Assembly: GCF_013328205.1 (NCBI RefSeq)
Contig: NZ_JABULH010000004.1
Coordinates: 270,398-334,397 of the forward strand
Reading direction: 5' to 3'
Origin: Sphingomonas hominis
GTDB lineage: Bacteria > Pseudomonadota > Alphaproteobacteria > Sphingomonadales > Sphingomonadaceae
DNA length: 64,000 nt
Under the pieces are notes generated by a model. That model did not search any database, was not told the origin of the DNA, and saw nothing but the letters and a program-made list of their open reading frames with translations. Made by a program: the position numbers and the translations under genes. This document shows, one piece after another, positions 1 to 10,484 of the stretch (position 1 is its first letter; every line of letters starts with the position of its first letter).

Positions 1-2011
1 CGAGCCCGCGCTCGTCGCGCTCACCGCCGCCGGGCGCGACGCCTGGCGCGACGGTCACGCCGCCCTGGCGCAAATCGAGGTCGCGGGTACGCCCGTCGCC
101 GTCTCGGTGACGCGCTCGGGCCACGCCGGCGACCACCTCGTCTGGCGCTTCACCGGTCATCGCGCAGTCGACACCGTCGAGTCGCTGGTTCGCGAGATCG
201 ACGGGTCGCTCGGCGATCGGCTCGGTGAAGCGGGCATCATGGCCGCACTGATGACGCCCGCGGGTCAGGTGATCGCGGGCAATCGCGTGCTCGGCGCGCG
301 CGCCACCGGTCAGCCGAACGCTTCTATCACAGGGCAGGATCTCGCCCAACTGCTCGTCGGCGACGCACGAGGCAGCATCCATTTCGCGCGCGACGAGGAA
401 GCGGGGCCGCTGCGCTTGCTCCAGGTGCCGCTCGGCAGCGGCGAGCAATCCCCCGTCCTCGTCGCGTTGATCGACGACCTCGGCGGCGCGCCCGCGATCG
501 GCGATCCGCAGGACGTCCACACACTCCTGTCGGTGATCCCCTTCGGGCTCGCGTTGGTCGACCGCGAAGGCCGGTTCATCGCCATGAACGCCGCCTTCTC
601 GCGCGTGGCCGGGGTGGAGCCGTCCGCGCCGCCGCTCTATCCCGGCGACCTGGTGGTGCGCGAGGACAAGGCCGCAGTCGCCGACACGGTGCGCCGCTTC
701 GCTACAGGCGGCGCGCAGTCGGCCGATCTGGCCATCCGGTTGAAGGACCACCCCGACGAACCGCTCGCGCTGTCGATCGCCGCCACACGCGGTTTCGGTG
801 GCGCCTCCGTGCTGCTATCCTTCAAGGACAATGGCGAGGAGAACCGGCTGAAGCGTGAGGTGGCGCAAGCGACCAAGATGCAGGCGGTCGGCCAGCTAGC
901 CGGCGGCGTCGCGCACGATTTCAACAACATCCTGACCGCGATCATTGGGCATTGCGACCTGATGCTGATGCGCCATTCGCCCGGCGACAGCGATTACGAC
1001 GACATTCAGCAAATCCGCGCCAATTCGAACCGCGCCGCCAGCCTGACCCGGCAGTTACTAGCCTTCTCGCGGCAGCAGACGCTTCGCCCGCAAATTCTGC
1101 AACTGCCTGACGTCGTGTCAGAAGTGTCGACGCTGCTGCGACGGCTGCTCGGCGAAACGGTCGTGCTAGAGGTCAAGCATGGCCGCGACTTGGGCGCCGT
1201 CCGTGCCGATCCGGGGCAGCTCGAACAGGTGGTCGTCAACCTCGCGGTCAACGCGCGCGACGCGATGCTCGCCAAGGGAGCCGGCGGGCGCGTCACGATC
1301 CAGACCCGCGCGGCGACGATCGCCGAACTGCGCCACCGCGGCACCGACATCATGCCGCTCGGCGATTACACCGCGCTGGAGATCGCCGACACCGGCACCG
1401 GCATTCCGCCCGACGTGCTGCCAAAGATTTTCGAGCCCTTCTTCACCACCAAGGAGGTTGGCAAGGGCACCGGGCTGGGCCTCTCGACCGTTTACGGCAT
1501 CGTCAAGCAATCGGGCGGCTTCATCTTCGCCGATTCGAAGCCGGGGCAGGGTGCGACCTTCACCATCTACTTCCCGGTTCACGCGGTCAGCCCCGATGCG
1601 GCGCCCTCGCGACCGGTCGCGCGTGCCAAGTCGACCGACACCTGGGGCACGGGCACGATCCTGCTGGTGGAGGACGAGGACATGGTGCGCGCGATCGCCG
1701 AGCGCGCGCTGACCCGCCAGGGCTATACCGTGCTCGCCGCCGATCACGGCGAGGCCGCGCTCGAGTTGCTGGAGAATGCCGAGCGTCCCAGCCTGATCGT
1801 GTCGGACGTCATGATGCCGGTGATGGATGGGCCAACCCTCGCGCGCGCGGTGCGCGCCCGTTATCCCGACATTCCGATCCTGTTCATGTCGGGCTATGCC
1901 GAGGAACAGCTCCGCCGCTCGATCGACCTCGACAATGTCGCGTTCCTGCCCAAACCCTTCTCCGTTCAGCAGCTCGCCGAGGCGGCGCGCGACGTTCTGG
2001 CGGGTGTTTGA
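1..2011 (+). CDS. cckA: CckA-type hybrid sensor histidine kinase (5' end outside window)
   Basis: Hybrid kinase of the alphaproteobacterial CckA-ChpT-CtrA phosphorelay. The frame is open from base 2, so the start lies upstream; a GTG at 107 is only an internal candidate. Visible order: a PAS-like segment near nt 520-700, HisKA with phospho-acceptor His in VAHDFNN near nt 914, a HATPase domain with N, G1 (ADTGTGIP) and G2 ([10 protein letters not shown]) boxes to about nt 1590, and a C-terminal receiver with the acidic pair VEDED and phospho-Asp in [10 protein letters not shown] near nt 1806. The H-box neighbourhood [15 protein letters not shown] is typical of CckA. Any N-terminal membrane segments fall outside the window. 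A small receiver protein follows on the same strand. Confidence 0.87.
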   Translation, partial: EPALVALTAAGRDAWRDGHAALAQIEVAGTPVAVSVTRSGHAGDHLVWRFTGHRAVDTVESLVREIDGSLGDRLGEAGIMAALMTPAGQVIAGNRVLGARATGQPNASITGQDLAQLLVGDARGSIHFARDEEAGPLRLLQVPLGSGEQSPVLVALIDDLGGAPAIGDPQDVHTLLSVIPFGLALVDREGRFIAMNAAFSRVAGVEPSAPPLYPGDLVVREDKAAVADTVRRFATGGAQSADLAIRLKDHPDEPLALSIAATRGFGGASVLLSFKDNGEENRLKREVAQATKMQAVGQLAGGVAHDFNNILTAIIGHCDLMLMRHSPGDSDYDDIQQIRANSNRAASLTRQLLAFSRQQTLRPQILQLPDVVSEVSTLLRRLLGETVVLEVKHGRDLGAVRADPGQLEQVVVNLAVNARDAMLAKGAGGRVTIQTRAATIAELRHRGTDIMPLGDYTALEIADTGTGIPPDVLPKIFEPFFTTKEVGKGTGLGLSTVYGIVKQSGGFIFADSKPGQGATFTIYFPVHAVSPDAAPSRPVARAKSTDTWGTGTILLVEDEDMVRAIAERALTRQGYTVLAADHGEAALELLENAERPSLIVSDVMMPVMDGPTLARAVRARYPDIPILFMSGYAEEQLRRSIDLDNVAFLPKPFSVQQLAEAARDVLAGV

Positions 2012-2074
2012 CGTGGATCAAGCGCGACTGCGCAAAGGTTGCACTCGCCCGCGCGCACGTTATGGCGGCACGCG

Positions 2075-2422
2075 ATGACGATGCGCGTGCTCCTGGTCGA
2101 AGACGAACCGCTTATCGCAATGATGCTCGAGGACTTTCTCGATGCGCTCGATCGCCAGCATGCCGGCACCGCCGACAGCGTGGCGGCCGCGCTGCCGATG
2201 GTGGCGGCGGGCGGGCTCGATGCCGCGATCCTCGACGTCAACCTGCGCGGCGGCGAGAAGAGCTTCGCGATCGCCGAAGCGCTGGCGGCGAAGAACATTC
2301 CCTTCGTGTTCGCCAGTGGCGGCGGTGGCGAGGACATCGCGCCTGAGTACCGCGACCGCCCGATGCTGCCTAAACCCTATACGATGGAAGGCGTCGAGCA
2401 GGCGCTCGCCAAACTCGGCTGA
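2075..2422 (+). CDS. Single-domain response regulator
   Basis: Stand-alone receiver of about 115 residues with no output domain. It begins MRVLLVEDEP (acidic pocket), has the phospho-acceptor Asp in AAILDVNLRG and the conserved Lys in PMLPKPY near the C-terminus. I chose ATG 2075 because the upstream TTG at 2039 adds residues unlike a receiver; ATG 2081 is also possible. It follows cckA by 63 bp and may be co-transcribed. Such short receivers often act as phosphate sinks or protein-interaction modules. Partner and role are not determinable here. Confidence 0.8.
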   Translation: MTMRVLLVEDEPLIAMMLEDFLDALDRQHAGTADSVAAALPMVAAGGLDAAILDVNLRGGEKSFAIAEALAAKNIPFVFASGGGGEDIAPEYRDRPMLPKPYTMEGVEQALAKLG

Positions 2423-2499
2423 GGCCTGCGAACTTTTCTGTCTCGGCACAGCTTCGAGGCTTGCCATAGCTTGCGCATGCGCAGCATAGCGCAGGCACC

Positions 2500-4221
2500 A
2501 TGACCACACGTTTTGACAAGAACCACCTGCCGAGCCGCCACGTCTCGGTCGGTCCCGAGCGCGCGCCGCACCGCAGCTATTATTACGCGATGGGCCTCTC
2601 CGAGGAGGAGATTGCGCGCCCATTCGTTGCACTCGCCTCCGCGGGCAATGACAGCGCGCCGTGCAACACGACACTCGACGCGCAGGCCGATGCCGCACGC
2701 CGCGGGGTGGAGCAGGGCGGGGGCATGCCGCGGCGCTTCAACACCATCACCGTCACCGACGGCATCGCGATGGGCCACCAGGGCATGAAGTCGAGCCTTG
2801 TCAGCCGCGAGGTGATCGCCGATTCGGTCGAGCTATCCGTGCGCGGCCACTGTTACGACGCGCTCGTCGGCTTCGCTGGATGCGACAAGTCGCTGCCTGG
2901 CATGATGATGGCGATGCTCCGGCTCAACGTGCCGTCGATCTTCGTCTATGGCGGATCGATCCTGCCCGGCCGGTTCGAGGATCGCGACGTCACCGTCGTC
3001 GACGTGTTCGAGGTTGTCGGCCGCTATGCCGCGGGCACCTGCCCGATCAGCGAGGTGCACGCGCTCGAGAAGGTGGCGTGCCCCGGTCACGGCGCGTGCG
3101 GTGGGCAGTACACCGCCAATACCATGGCCTGCGTCGGTGAGGCGATCGGATTGTCGTTGCCGAACAGCAACATGGTGCCCGCACCTTATACCTCACGCGA
3201 GCAGATCGCGGTTGCGGCGGGCGCGCAAGTCATGGAGCTGCTCGCCGCCAATATCCGCCCGCGCGACATCTGCACCCGCGACGCGTTCGAGAATGCCGCA
3301 CGCATCGTCGCCGCGACCGGCGGTTCGACCAACGGCGCGCTGCACCTGCCCGCGATGGCGCACGAGGCGGGGATCGACTTCGACCTGTTCGACGTCGCCG
3401 AGATCTTCAAGACCACGCCCTACATCGCCGACCTTAAGCCCGGCGGTAAGTACGTCGCCAAGGACATGTACGAAGCCGGCGGCATCTACATGCTGATGAA
3501 GACGTTGCTGGCGGAAGGGCTGCTTCACGGCGACTGCCTGACCGTCACCGGACGTACGCTGGCCGAGAACATCGAGCAGGTGACGTGGAACCCCGATCAG
3601 AAGGTGATCTACGACGCGCGCGCGCCGATCACCCCAACCGGCGGCGTCGTGGGCTTACGCGGCACGCTCGCCCCCGATGGCGCGATCGTGAAGGTGGCGG
3701 GCATGCACCGGCTCCAGTTTGAGGGGCCCGCGCGCTGCTTCGACTGCGAGGAGGACACGTTCGCCGCAGTCGAGGCGCGCCAGATCAAGGAAGGCGAGAT
3801 CATCATCATCCGCTACGAAGGGCCGAAGGGCGGACCCGGCATGCGTGAGATGCTGTCCACCACCGCCGCGCTCTACGGCTTGGGGATGGGCGAGAAGGTC
3901 GCGCTCATCACCGACGGGCGCTTCTCCGGCGCGACGCGCGGCTTCTGCATCGGCCATGTCGGACCGGAGGCAGCGGATGGCGGCCCGATCGCGCTGGTCG
4001 AGGACGGCGACATCATCCGCATCGACGCCGAGGCCGGCACGATCGACCTAGACGTAGCGGACGCGGTCCTCGCAGATCGCCGCGCGCGCTGGCAGGCGCG
4101 GCGCAACGACTATGGCTCGGGCGCATTGTGGCGTTATGCTCAGAACGTCGGTCCGGCCTACAAGGGCGCTGTCACCCATCCTGGCGCGCAAGCGGAAACG
4201 CATGTTTACGCGGACATCTAG
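2500..4221 (+). CDS. ilvD: Dihydroxy-acid dehydratase
   Basis: Catalyses dehydration of 2,3-dihydroxy-isovalerate and -methylvalerate to the 2-keto acids in valine and isoleucine synthesis (cytoplasm, Fe-S enzyme). The 573-aa length is normal. Cluster-ligand cysteines are visible in [18 protein letters not shown] and [10 protein letters not shown]; the C-terminal part carries the family motif [17 protein letters not shown] start at 2500 after a 77-bp gap. The 3' end overlaps the next small lipoprotein gene by 20 bp. Other ilv genes are not in the window. Confidence 0.96.
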   Translation: MTTRFDKNHLPSRHVSVGPERAPHRSYYYAMGLSEEEIARPFVALASAGNDSAPCNTTLDAQADAARRGVEQGGGMPRRFNTITVTDGIAMGHQGMKSSLVSREVIADSVELSVRGHCYDALVGFAGCDKSLPGMMMAMLRLNVPSIFVYGGSILPGRFEDRDVTVVDVFEVVGRYAAGTCPISEVHALEKVACPGHGACGGQYTANTMACVGEAIGLSLPNSNMVPAPYTSREQIAVAAGAQVMELLAANIRPRDICTRDAFENAARIVAATGGSTNGALHLPAMAHEAGIDFDLFDVAEIFKTTPYIADLKPGGKYVAKDMYEAGGIYMLMKTLLAEGLLHGDCLTVTGRTLAENIEQVTWNPDQKVIYDARAPITPTGGVVGLRGTLAPDGAIVKVAGMHRLQFEGPARCFDCEEDTFAAVEARQIKEGEIIIIRYEGPKGGPGMREMLSTTAALYGLGMGEKVALITDGRFSGATRGFCIGHVGPEAADGGPIALVEDGDIIRIDAEAGTIDLDVADAVLADRRARWQARRNDYGSGALWRYAQNVGPAYKGAVTHPGAQAETHVYADI

Positions 4222-4612
4222 CGCGGTTCTGCTCGCCGCGCTCGCCGGGGCCTGCTCACCCGAGCAGACCGCGAACACGCAGGTGCTGGCGAACGTCGAG
4301 GCGGTGCAGGACCAGGAGGCGGCCGACGATGGCCTGCTCAACTGTGCGGTCGGTGCGGCCGCCACCTTGTCGCGCGTGTGCAGCGTCGAGCGGCAGGAGA
4401 GCGACCGTGGGCTCGTGCTGACCGTGCGTCACCCCGACGGCGGGTTTCGTCGCCTGCTCGTCACCAAGGACGGCCGCGGCGTCGTCGCGGCCGATGGCGC
4501 GCAACCCGCGCAGGTGACGCTGGTCGGCGCCAGTGAGATCGAGGTCGCACTCGGCGACGACATCTATCGTCTGCCAGTGACGGTGAAGCCGACCGACACG
4601 AAGCGTCCGTGA
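4202..4612 (+). CDS. Small predicted lipoprotein or exported protein, unknown function
   Basis: 136-aa product starting with a hydrophobic signal (LLAALAGAC) whose Cys 18 or so could be lipidated, although the lipobox is degenerate (A at -3). The mature part is mixed alpha/beta with no family I recognise. The start ATG 4202 lies inside the ilvD 3' end and the stop overlaps the GTG of nnrD in a 4-bp GTGA, so the three genes look translationally coupled. An earlier in-frame start at 4112 would read through ilvD and lose the signal peptide, so I rejected it. Confidence 0.65.
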   Translation: MFTRTSSAVLLAALAGACSPEQTANTQVLANVEAVQDQEAADDGLLNCAVGAAATLSRVCSVERQESDRGLVLTVRHPDGGFRRLLVTKDGRGVVAADGAQPAQVTLVGASEIEVALGDDIYRLPVTVKPTDTKRP

Positions 4613-6009
4613 GACAGATCGAGGGTGCCGCGGTCCTCACCGCCGCCGACATGCGCGCGGTGGAGCAGGCCGCATTCGAGCAGGGTGACAGCGCCGCCGC
4701 GATGATGCGTCGCGCGGGGCAGGCGTGCGCCGCCGCGATCCGTCGCCTGTCCGCCGGATCGGAGGTGCTGGTGCTGTGCGGACCGGGCAACAACGGCGGC
4801 GACGGTTACGTCATCGCGGCGACGCTCGCCGCCGACGGCCATCCGGTTCGTGTCGCAGCGCTCGGCACGCCGGGCAGTGACGTGGCGCAGCAAGCGCGTG
4901 CCGGCTGGGTCGGCCCCGTCGAGACGCTGCACGACACAGCGCCGGCGCCGGTGCTGGTCGACGCGCTGTTCGGGATCGGGCTTTCGCACCCGCTCGATCC
5001 TGCAATCGCGCAAGCGCTCCTGGTGCTAATCGCGGCGGCACGGCTAACGATCGCGATCGATCTGCCGAGCGGGGTGGACACCGATAGCGGCGCGCTGCTC
5101 GGGTGCCCGGCGCCTGCCGACATCACCCTTGCCTTGGGCGCGCTCAAGCCTGCGCACCTGCTGCAACCGGCAGCGTCGCACTGCGGCGCGGTTCGCCTGC
5201 TCGACATCGGCGTGTCCGCGCCCGACACCATGCAGGTGGTCGCCGCGCCCGCGCTGCCGATGCCCGGGCCGCATTCGCACAAGTTCAACCGCGGCATGGT
5301 CGCAATCGTGCGTGGACGCATGGCCGGCGCGGCCGAGCTGGCCGCCGCCGCGGCAATGCACGCGGGTTCCGGCTATGTCGCACTGCTCGGCTCTACGATC
5401 CCCGCCGCACCGCACGCGCTGGTCAGGCGCAAGCTCAATGACGAGTCGCTGGGCGATCCACGCATCGGCGCACTGGTCGTCGGCCCCGGGCTCGGCCGCG
5501 ACGACGACATGCGCGCCACCCTCGAACGCGCGCTCGCCACCGATCACTCACTTGTCGTCGACGGTGACGCGCTCCACCTCGTCACGCCCGAGCAATTGCG
5601 CGCACGTGGCGGCCAGATGATCCTGACGCCGCACGCCGGCGAGTTCGACGCGTTGTTCGGTTCGAGTGACGCCGGCAAGCTCGACCGCGCCCGCGCCGCC
5701 GCGCAGGCGTCCGGCGCCACGATCGTGTTCAAGGGCGCCGACACCGTGGTCGCCTCGCCCGACGGACGCGCGCGGCTCGCGCCTGCCGCCAGCAACTGGT
5801 TGTCGACCGCGGGCAGCGGCGACGTGCTCGCGGGCGCGATCGCTGCCTGTCTCGCCGCCGGCCTCGATCCGCTCGGCGCCGCCGCGGCCGGCGTGTGGCT
5901 GCACGGTGAGGCAGCGCGGCGCTGCGGTCCGGCGTTCATCGCCGACGATCTCGCCTGTGCGCTGGGGCCCGCCAGAGCGGCAGTTGCCGGAGCGGTGCCG
6001 CCGCGCTGA
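4609..6009 (+). CDS. nnrD: Bifunctional NAD(P)H-hydrate epimerase / dehydratase
   Basis: Repairs hydrated NAD(P)H: an N-terminal YjeF epimerase domain (GPGNNGGDGYVIA, about residues 45-58) is fused to an ADP-dependent dehydratase of the ribokinase fold (GALVVGPGLG near residue 290 and the signature STAGSGDVLAG near 400). At 466 aa it is slightly short of the E. coli enzyme. The GTG start at 4609 overlaps the preceding TGA by 4 bp. The symbol nnrD is used for the fused form; some databases call it nnrED. Confidence 0.92.
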   Translation: MRQIEGAAVLTAADMRAVEQAAFEQGDSAAAMMRRAGQACAAAIRRLSAGSEVLVLCGPGNNGGDGYVIAATLAADGHPVRVAALGTPGSDVAQQARAGWVGPVETLHDTAPAPVLVDALFGIGLSHPLDPAIAQALLVLIAAARLTIAIDLPSGVDTDSGALLGCPAPADITLALGALKPAHLLQPAASHCGAVRLLDIGVSAPDTMQVVAAPALPMPGPHSHKFNRGMVAIVRGRMAGAAELAAAAAMHAGSGYVALLGSTIPAAPHALVRRKLNDESLGDPRIGALVVGPGLGRDDDMRATLERALATDHSLVVDGDALHLVTPEQLRARGGQMILTPHAGEFDALFGSSDAGKLDRARAAAQASGATIVFKGADTVVASPDGRARLAPAASNWLSTAGSGDVLAGAIAACLAAGLDPLGAAAAGVWLHGEAARRCGPAFIADDLACALGPARAAVAGAVPPR

Positions 6010-6076
6010 CGTCGCACGTGTCGGAACGGTGCCGCACCCGCGTGACGCGCCGGGCAAACCGCTCTACGGCACCGCG

Positions 6077-7249
6077 ATGAGCATCATTCTACGCGTCGCA
6101 GCGCGCGGCGAGGGCGTCGCCGAGGACGGCCGCCACGTCGCCTTTGCCGCACCCGGTGACAGCCTGGCACCCGACGGCACGATCACGCCCGGCCCGCACC
6201 ACCAGACTCCACCGTGCCGCCACTTCCCAGAATGTGGCGGGTGCCAGCTCCAGCACCTCGACGACGAGAGCTGGTCCGCCTTCCTGACCGACCGCATCGC
6301 CGGCGCGCTCGCCGCGCAGGGGCTGACGACCGACATACGCGCCGCCCAATTGTCGTCGCCGCGCACGCGCCGCCGCGCGACGCTGCACTACGACCCCGCC
6401 GGCCGGCTCGGCTTCGCGGCGGAGAAGAGCCATCAACTGATCGACCTGCACGAATGCCACGTGCTCGCGCCCGAGTTGTTCGCGCTGGTGCGCCCGCTCA
6501 AGCGCCTGCTGCCGGTGTTCAAGCCCAAGCGCCGCCTCGACGTTCACCTGATCCTCGCCGATCAGGGCGTCGACGTACTGATCACCGGCGTGACGCCGTC
6601 CGGGCTCAAGCACGCCGACGCGATCACCGACTTCGCGCAGGCGCACCGCGTCGCGCGGATCGCGTTCGACGACGGGCTCGGCCCCGAGACGCATTGGGAG
6701 CCCGACGCGGTCACGATCACGCTCGGCAACACGCCTGTACCGCTGCCGCCCGCCGCCTTCCTCCAGGCGACGCGCGAAGGCGAGGCGGCGCTGGTCGCCG
6801 CGGTGCACGAGGCGATCGGGAGCCCACGCATCACCGCCGACCTGTTCGCCGGGCTAGGCACCTTCGCATTGTCACTACCCGGCCGCGTCTATGCCGCCGA
6901 AGGCGGACGTGACGCGATCCTGTCATTGAAGGCCGGCGCTGACCGCGCGCAGCGGCTCTTCTTCACCGAGCACCGCGACCTTTACCGTCGCCCGCTCACC
7001 ACCGCCGAGCTCGACCGCTTCGACGCGGTCGTGCTCGATCCGCCGCGCGCCGGTGCGCGCGAGCAGATCGACGCGCTCGCTGCCGCACGCGTTCCGCACG
7101 TCGCCTACGTTTCGTGCAATCCCAGTAGCTTCGCGCGCGATGCCAAGATCATGTGCGAAGGCGGCTATCACCTCGATTGGATTGTGCCGGTCGGGCAGTT
7201 CCGCTGGTCGACCCACACCGAACTCGCCGCTCGCTTCTCGCGTCAATAA
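6077..7249 (+). CDS. Class I SAM-dependent RNA uridine-C5 methyltransferase, RumA/RlmD/TrmA family
   Basis: RNA m5U methyltransferase of about 390 aa. It shows the Fe-S cysteine cluster in [10 protein letters not shown] near residues 45-55 with a further Cys in HECHVL, a SAM motif ([12 protein letters not shown]), VLDPPRAG and the catalytic Cys in [13 protein letters not shown] chose ATG 6077; the open frame reaches far upstream across the nnrD end but has no homologous sequence there. It converges with truA, the stops overlapping by 7 bp. Whether the substrate is 23S rRNA (U747 or U1939) cannot be decided from sequence alone. Confidence 0.9.
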   Translation: MSIILRVAARGEGVAEDGRHVAFAAPGDSLAPDGTITPGPHHQTPPCRHFPECGGCQLQHLDDESWSAFLTDRIAGALAAQGLTTDIRAAQLSSPRTRRRATLHYDPAGRLGFAAEKSHQLIDLHECHVLAPELFALVRPLKRLLPVFKPKRRLDVHLILADQGVDVLITGVTPSGLKHADAITDFAQAHRVARIAFDDGLGPETHWEPDAVTITLGNTPVPLPPAAFLQATREGEAALVAAVHEAIGSPRITADLFAGLGTFALSLPGRVYAAEGGRDAILSLKAGADRAQRLFFTEHRDLYRRPLTTAELDRFDAVVLDPPRAGAREQIDALAAARVPHVAYVSCNPSSFARDAKIMCEGGYHLDWIVPVGQFRWSTHTELAARFSRQ

Positions 7250-7980
7250 TCCGCGGCGACGAAGAACAGGCCATCGGGCGGCGCGTTGAGGCCGAGTTGA
7301 GCGCGGTCCGCGGCCTGAAGCGCCTCGCGTAACCGCTCGACGCTCCACCGCCCGAGGCCGACGAGTACGAGGCAGCCGACCATCGAGCGCACCTGATGGT
7401 GGAGGAACGATCGCGCCGCCGCTTCTACCATCACGCGATCGCCCACGCGCCGGACGCCCAGCCGCGTGAGCGTCTTGACCGGGCTCGCCGACTGACAATG
7501 GACCGAGCGAAAGGTCGTGAAGTCATGCTTCCCGACCAGCACCTGCGCCGCCCCAGCCATCGCCTCCGCGTCGAGCGGCTGCGGCACCTGCCACGCGAGG
7601 CCACGCTCGAACGTCAGCGGCGCACGGCGATTGACGATGCGATACTCATAGGAGCGCCCCAGGCACGAGAAGCGCGCGTGCCAGTCGTCCGGCACTTCCT
7701 CGCACGCGAGCACCGCGACCGGCTGCGGGCGGAGCCGCGCGTTGAGCGCCTCCATCAACCGGAACGGCGTGATCACCTTTGCGACGTCGACGTGCGCGCG
7801 CATCGCGAGCCCGTGGACCCCGGCGTCGGTCCGCCCCGCGGCATGCACCGTCGCGTCCTCGCCGGTGATCGTGTGCAGCGCGTCCTCGATCGCGCCCTGC
7901 ACGCTGGCGCCGTGCGGTTGGCGCTGCCACCCCATGAATGGCCGCCCGTCGAACTCGACCGTCAGCGCGAAGCGCGTCAC
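7243..7980 (-). CDS. truA: tRNA pseudouridine(38-40) synthase
   Basis: Isomerises uridines 38-40 in the anticodon arm of tRNA. The catalytic Asp sits in [11 protein letters not shown]; the N-terminus [18 protein letters not shown] is typical. 245 aa is the usual size. GTG start at 7980 overlaps the fmt stop in a 4-bp GTGA, so translation is coupled to fmt. The longer open frame to 8199 is antisense-like sequence within fmt and was not used. Confidence 0.95.
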   Translation of the reverse strand: MTRFALTVEFDGRPFMGWQRQPHGASVQGAIEDALHTITGEDATVHAAGRTDAGVHGLAMRAHVDVAKVITPFRLMEALNARLRPQPVAVLACEEVPDDWHARFSCLGRSYEYRIVNRRAPLTFERGLAWQVPQPLDAEAMAGAAQVLVGKHDFTTFRSVHCQSASPVKTLTRLGVRRVGDRVMVEAAARSFLHHQVRSMVGCLVLVGLGRWSVERLREALQAADRAQLGLNAPPDGLFFVAADY

Positions 7981-8891
7981 GCGAGCTCGGTCCCCGACCG
8001 GACCGGAAATCCGCGCAGCATCTCCTCCGCGCTCGTGACTCCGCGCCCGGCGCGCTGCACCAAGGTCGGGCGGATCGCGCCGTCGCCGCAGCCGATCGTC
8101 AGCGCGGCGTCGACCGTCACGCCCTCGCCGCCGGGGAAGGTGAACGGCAGCACGTCGGCGGCGAGCAATTTGACGCGCTCGCCCGCGAGCTCGAACCACG
8201 CGCCCGGCGCCGGGTTGAGCCCGCGCACCATCCGCTCGATCTCGCCTGCGCTGCGGGTCCAGTCGATCTTCGCCTCGGCCTTGCTGATCTTCGCGGCATA
8301 GGTGACACCATCGCCTGGCTGCGGCACCGGCGGGTGCGCGTCCACGTCGGCCAGCACCTCGACCATCAACCGCGCACCCATCTGCGCCAGCTCGGCGGTC
8401 AACTCACCCGCGGTCTTGCGCTCGACCGGGGTCCGTCCCGCCAGCCGCACCGGCCCGGTGTCGAGCCCCGCCTCCATCTGCATGATCCCGACACCCGTCT
8501 CCGCGTCGCCCGCCATGATCGCGCGCTGGACCGGCGCCGCGCCGCGCCAGCGTGGCAAGAGCGAGCCGTGAACGTTCAGACACCCGAGCCGCGGCGCGTC
8601 GAGCACCGCCTGCGGCAGGATCAGCCCGTACGCCGCGACCACGCCGACGTCCGCGTTCAGCGCCGCAAATGCCGCCTGCTCCTCCGCGCCTTTCAACGAC
8701 ACGGGCGTTCGCACCGCGATGCCCAGCGCCTCCGCGCGCCGCTGCACCGGCGAGGCGACCAGTTCTCGCCCACGCCGTCCGCCCGGCCGCGGCGGCTGGC
8801 TGTACGCCGCGACGATCTCGTGTCCGGCCTCCACCAGCGCGTCGAGCGTCGGCACCGCGAAATCGGGGGTTCCCATGAAGACGATCCGCAT
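7977..8891 (-). CDS. fmt: Methionyl-tRNA formyltransferase
   Basis: Formylates initiator Met-tRNA with 10-formyl-THF. 304 aa; N-terminal formyltransferase fold starting [12 protein letters not shown], catalytic Asn-His-Asp region ([16 protein letters not shown]) and a C-terminal tRNA-binding domain. ATG 8891 is chosen over an upstream start because the protein then begins exactly at the family N-terminus. It is divergent from recR, 80 bp apart. Its usual partner def lies just beyond recR on the opposite strand, so the common def-fmt operon is split here. Confidence 0.96.
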   Translation of the reverse strand: MRIVFMGTPDFAVPTLDALVEAGHEIVAAYSQPPRPGGRRGRELVASPVQRRAEALGIAVRTPVSLKGAEEQAAFAALNADVGVVAAYGLILPQAVLDAPRLGCLNVHGSLLPRWRGAAPVQRAIMAGDAETGVGIMQMEAGLDTGPVRLAGRTPVERKTAGELTAELAQMGARLMVEVLADVDAHPPVPQPGDGVTYAAKISKAEAKIDWTRSAGEIERMVRGLNPAPGAWFELAGERVKLLAADVLPFTFPGGEGVTVDAALTIGCGDGAIRPTLVQRAGRGVTSAEEMLRGFPVRSGTELA

Positions 8892-8971
8892 GGCCGAGCC
8901 TTTTCCACATCGCGCGGCGTGCGTCACCCCACGCGCTGGCGCACGGGGCAGGGGATCGCCATATACCACGC

Positions 8972-9568
8972 ATGGCATCCCCCGAGATCGAGGCGCTGAC
9001 GCAGGCGCTGTCCCGTCTGCCCGGCTTCGGTCCCCGCTCGGCCAGACGCGCGGTGCTGCACCTGGTCAAGAAGCGTGAGAATGCGCTCGTCCCCTTGCGC
9101 GCCGCGCTGACCGCGGTGGAGGAACGGCTGTCGACCTGCTCGACCTGCGGCAACGTCGACACCAGCGACCCGTGCGCGATCTGCGCCGACTCCCGCCGCG
9201 ACCAGCGCTCGCTGTGCGTGGTGGAGGACGTGAGCGACCTGTGGGCGCTGGAGCGCTCGCGGTTGTTCCCCGGCCGCTTTCACGTGCTCGGCGGGCGTTT
9301 GTCGGCGCTCGAAGGCGTCCGGCCCGAGGATCTCGCGATCGAACCGCTCGTCGCGCGCGTCGCCAAGGGGGAGATCGACGAGGTCGTGCTCGCAATGAAC
9401 GCGACGCTGGAGGGGCAGACGACGGCGCATTACGTCGCCGACCGGTTGGAGCGCTATCCGGTGCGGCTGACCCAGCTCGCGCACGGCCTGCCGGTCGGCG
9501 GCGAGCTCGACTATCTCGACGAGGGCACGCTCGCCCAGGCGCTCCGCGCGCGCCGTCCCGTCGCTTGA
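8972..9568 (+). CDS. recR: Recombination mediator RecR
   Basis: Works with RecF/RecO to load RecA at gaps. 198 aa: helix-hairpin-helix ([16 protein letters not shown]), a zinc finger with CSTC and CAIC pairs around residues 56-72, and a Toprim domain beginning [12 protein letters not shown]-terminal THGLPVGG-type motif appears as [21 protein letters not shown] 8972. The gene is followed 32 bp later by def. Confidence 0.97.
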   Translation: MASPEIEALTQALSRLPGFGPRSARRAVLHLVKKRENALVPLRAALTAVEERLSTCSTCGNVDTSDPCAICADSRRDQRSLCVVEDVSDLWALERSRLFPGRFHVLGGRLSALEGVRPEDLAIEPLVARVAKGEIDEVVLAMNATLEGQTTAHYVADRLERYPVRLTQLAHGLPVGGELDYLDEGTLAQALRARRPVA

Positions 9569-9600
9569 CGCTGCAATGACGGCGACCTAGCTGCCCCGTC

Positions 9601-10167
9601 ATGGCCATTCTCCCGATCGTAGAAGTCCCCGATCCCGTCCTGCGCAAGATGTGCGCGCCCGTCGTCGAGGTGACAGACGAGGTACGCGGCATCGTGTCCG
9701 ACATGTTCGACACGATGTACGACGCGCGCGGCATCGGCCTCGCCGCGAGCCAGGTCGGCATCCTCCAGCGCATCGTCGTGATCGACTTGCAGGAGCGACC
9801 TGAAGGCGATGAGACGGCCGAGAGCGCCGACGAGGATCGAGCAGAGGCTGACGCCGGCGGCACGCGCAACCCGCACGCGTTCATCAATCCCGAGCTGGTG
9901 TCGGTCAGCGAGGAAACCTCGACCTACAACGAGGGTTGCCTCTCGATCCCCGAGCAATATGCCGAGGTGACCCGCCCCGCGCGCTGCCACGTCCGTTGGC
10001 TAGACACCGACGGGCAGCCGCACGAGCAGGAGTTCGACGGGCTGATGGCGACGTGCATGCAGCACGAGATCGATCACCTGAACGGCGTGCTGTTCACCGA
10101 CCATATCTCGCGATTGAAGCGCGGTATGTTGATGAAGAAGCTCGACAAGATGCGCCGCAACGGTTGA
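9601..10167 (+). CDS. def: Peptide deformylase
   Basis: Removes the N-formyl group from nascent proteins. Metal and catalytic motifs are all present: GIGLAASQVG, EGCLSIPEQ and HEIDHLNGVLF. At 188 aa it is longer than E. coli Def because of an acidic, low-complexity insertion of roughly 25 residues (rich in E, D and A) between the second strand and the NPELV segment. A 9-bp stem hairpin lies just after the stop. Confidence 0.96.
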   Translation: MAILPIVEVPDPVLRKMCAPVVEVTDEVRGIVSDMFDTMYDARGIGLAASQVGILQRIVVIDLQERPEGDETAESADEDRAEADAGGTRNPHAFINPELVSVSEETSTYNEGCLSIPEQYAEVTRPARCHVRWLDTDGQPHEQEFDGLMATCMQHEIDHLNGVLFTDHISRLKRGMLMKKLDKMRRNG

Positions 10168-10177
10168 GCGCTTAACT

Positions 10178-10210
10178 CCCCTCCCTGGAAGGGAGGGGCC
10201 GGGGGTGGGT
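10178..10210. repeat. REP-like palindrome with GGGGGTGGGT tail
   Basis: CCCCTCCCT and AGGGAGGGG form a perfect 9-bp stem around a GGA loop, followed by CCGGGGGTGGGT. This arrangement resembles the short intergenic REP elements scattered in sphingomonad chromosomes. It starts 11 bp after the def stop and has no T-tract, so it may also act as an RNA-stabilising or weak termination hairpin. The rest of the 317-bp gap to rmuC holds no convincing gene. It has a second degenerate repeat-like stretch near 10298-10323 (cgtcaccccgaacctggtcc) and the dispersed repeat at 10431. Confidence 0.6.
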
Positions 10211-10430
10211 AGGCTACGCGCGAAGCATCGGCGCCGACAGCTTCGCCGGACGGCGCGATTTGGCTCGGAAGGTGGAGCAGGCAACGCGCTCCTTCTTCTC
10301 GTCACCCCGAACCTGGTCCAGGCCCCGCTGCTTTCTACGCAGCTCATCCGCGTCCCAAATACCCCCTATCCTACACTGGCTGTTCGATCTATGTTCCGCC
10401 TCCTGCGCCGCCCCCCACGCGCGCAGGCCC

Positions 10431-10476
10431 GCGCGCGCAGCCGCGTAGGGCTGTGACTTTCGTGACCTTCCACCGG
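10431..10476 (+). repeat. Dispersed repeat, copy 1 (upstream of rmuC)
   Basis: A 46-bp segment ending 9 bp before the rmuC ATG. It contains GCGCGCGCA, CGCGTAGGG, TTTCGTGAC and TTCCAC, and matches 38 of 46 positions with the segment at 24706-24751, without gaps. Both copies are on the plus strand, upstream of a plus-strand gene. Confidence 0.6.
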
Positions 10477-10484
10477 AGCGCCGC

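Noticed and set aside
4112-4201. Earlier start for the small lipoprotein
   Set aside because: It adds 30 residues without homology and buries the signal peptide; ATG 4202 is better.
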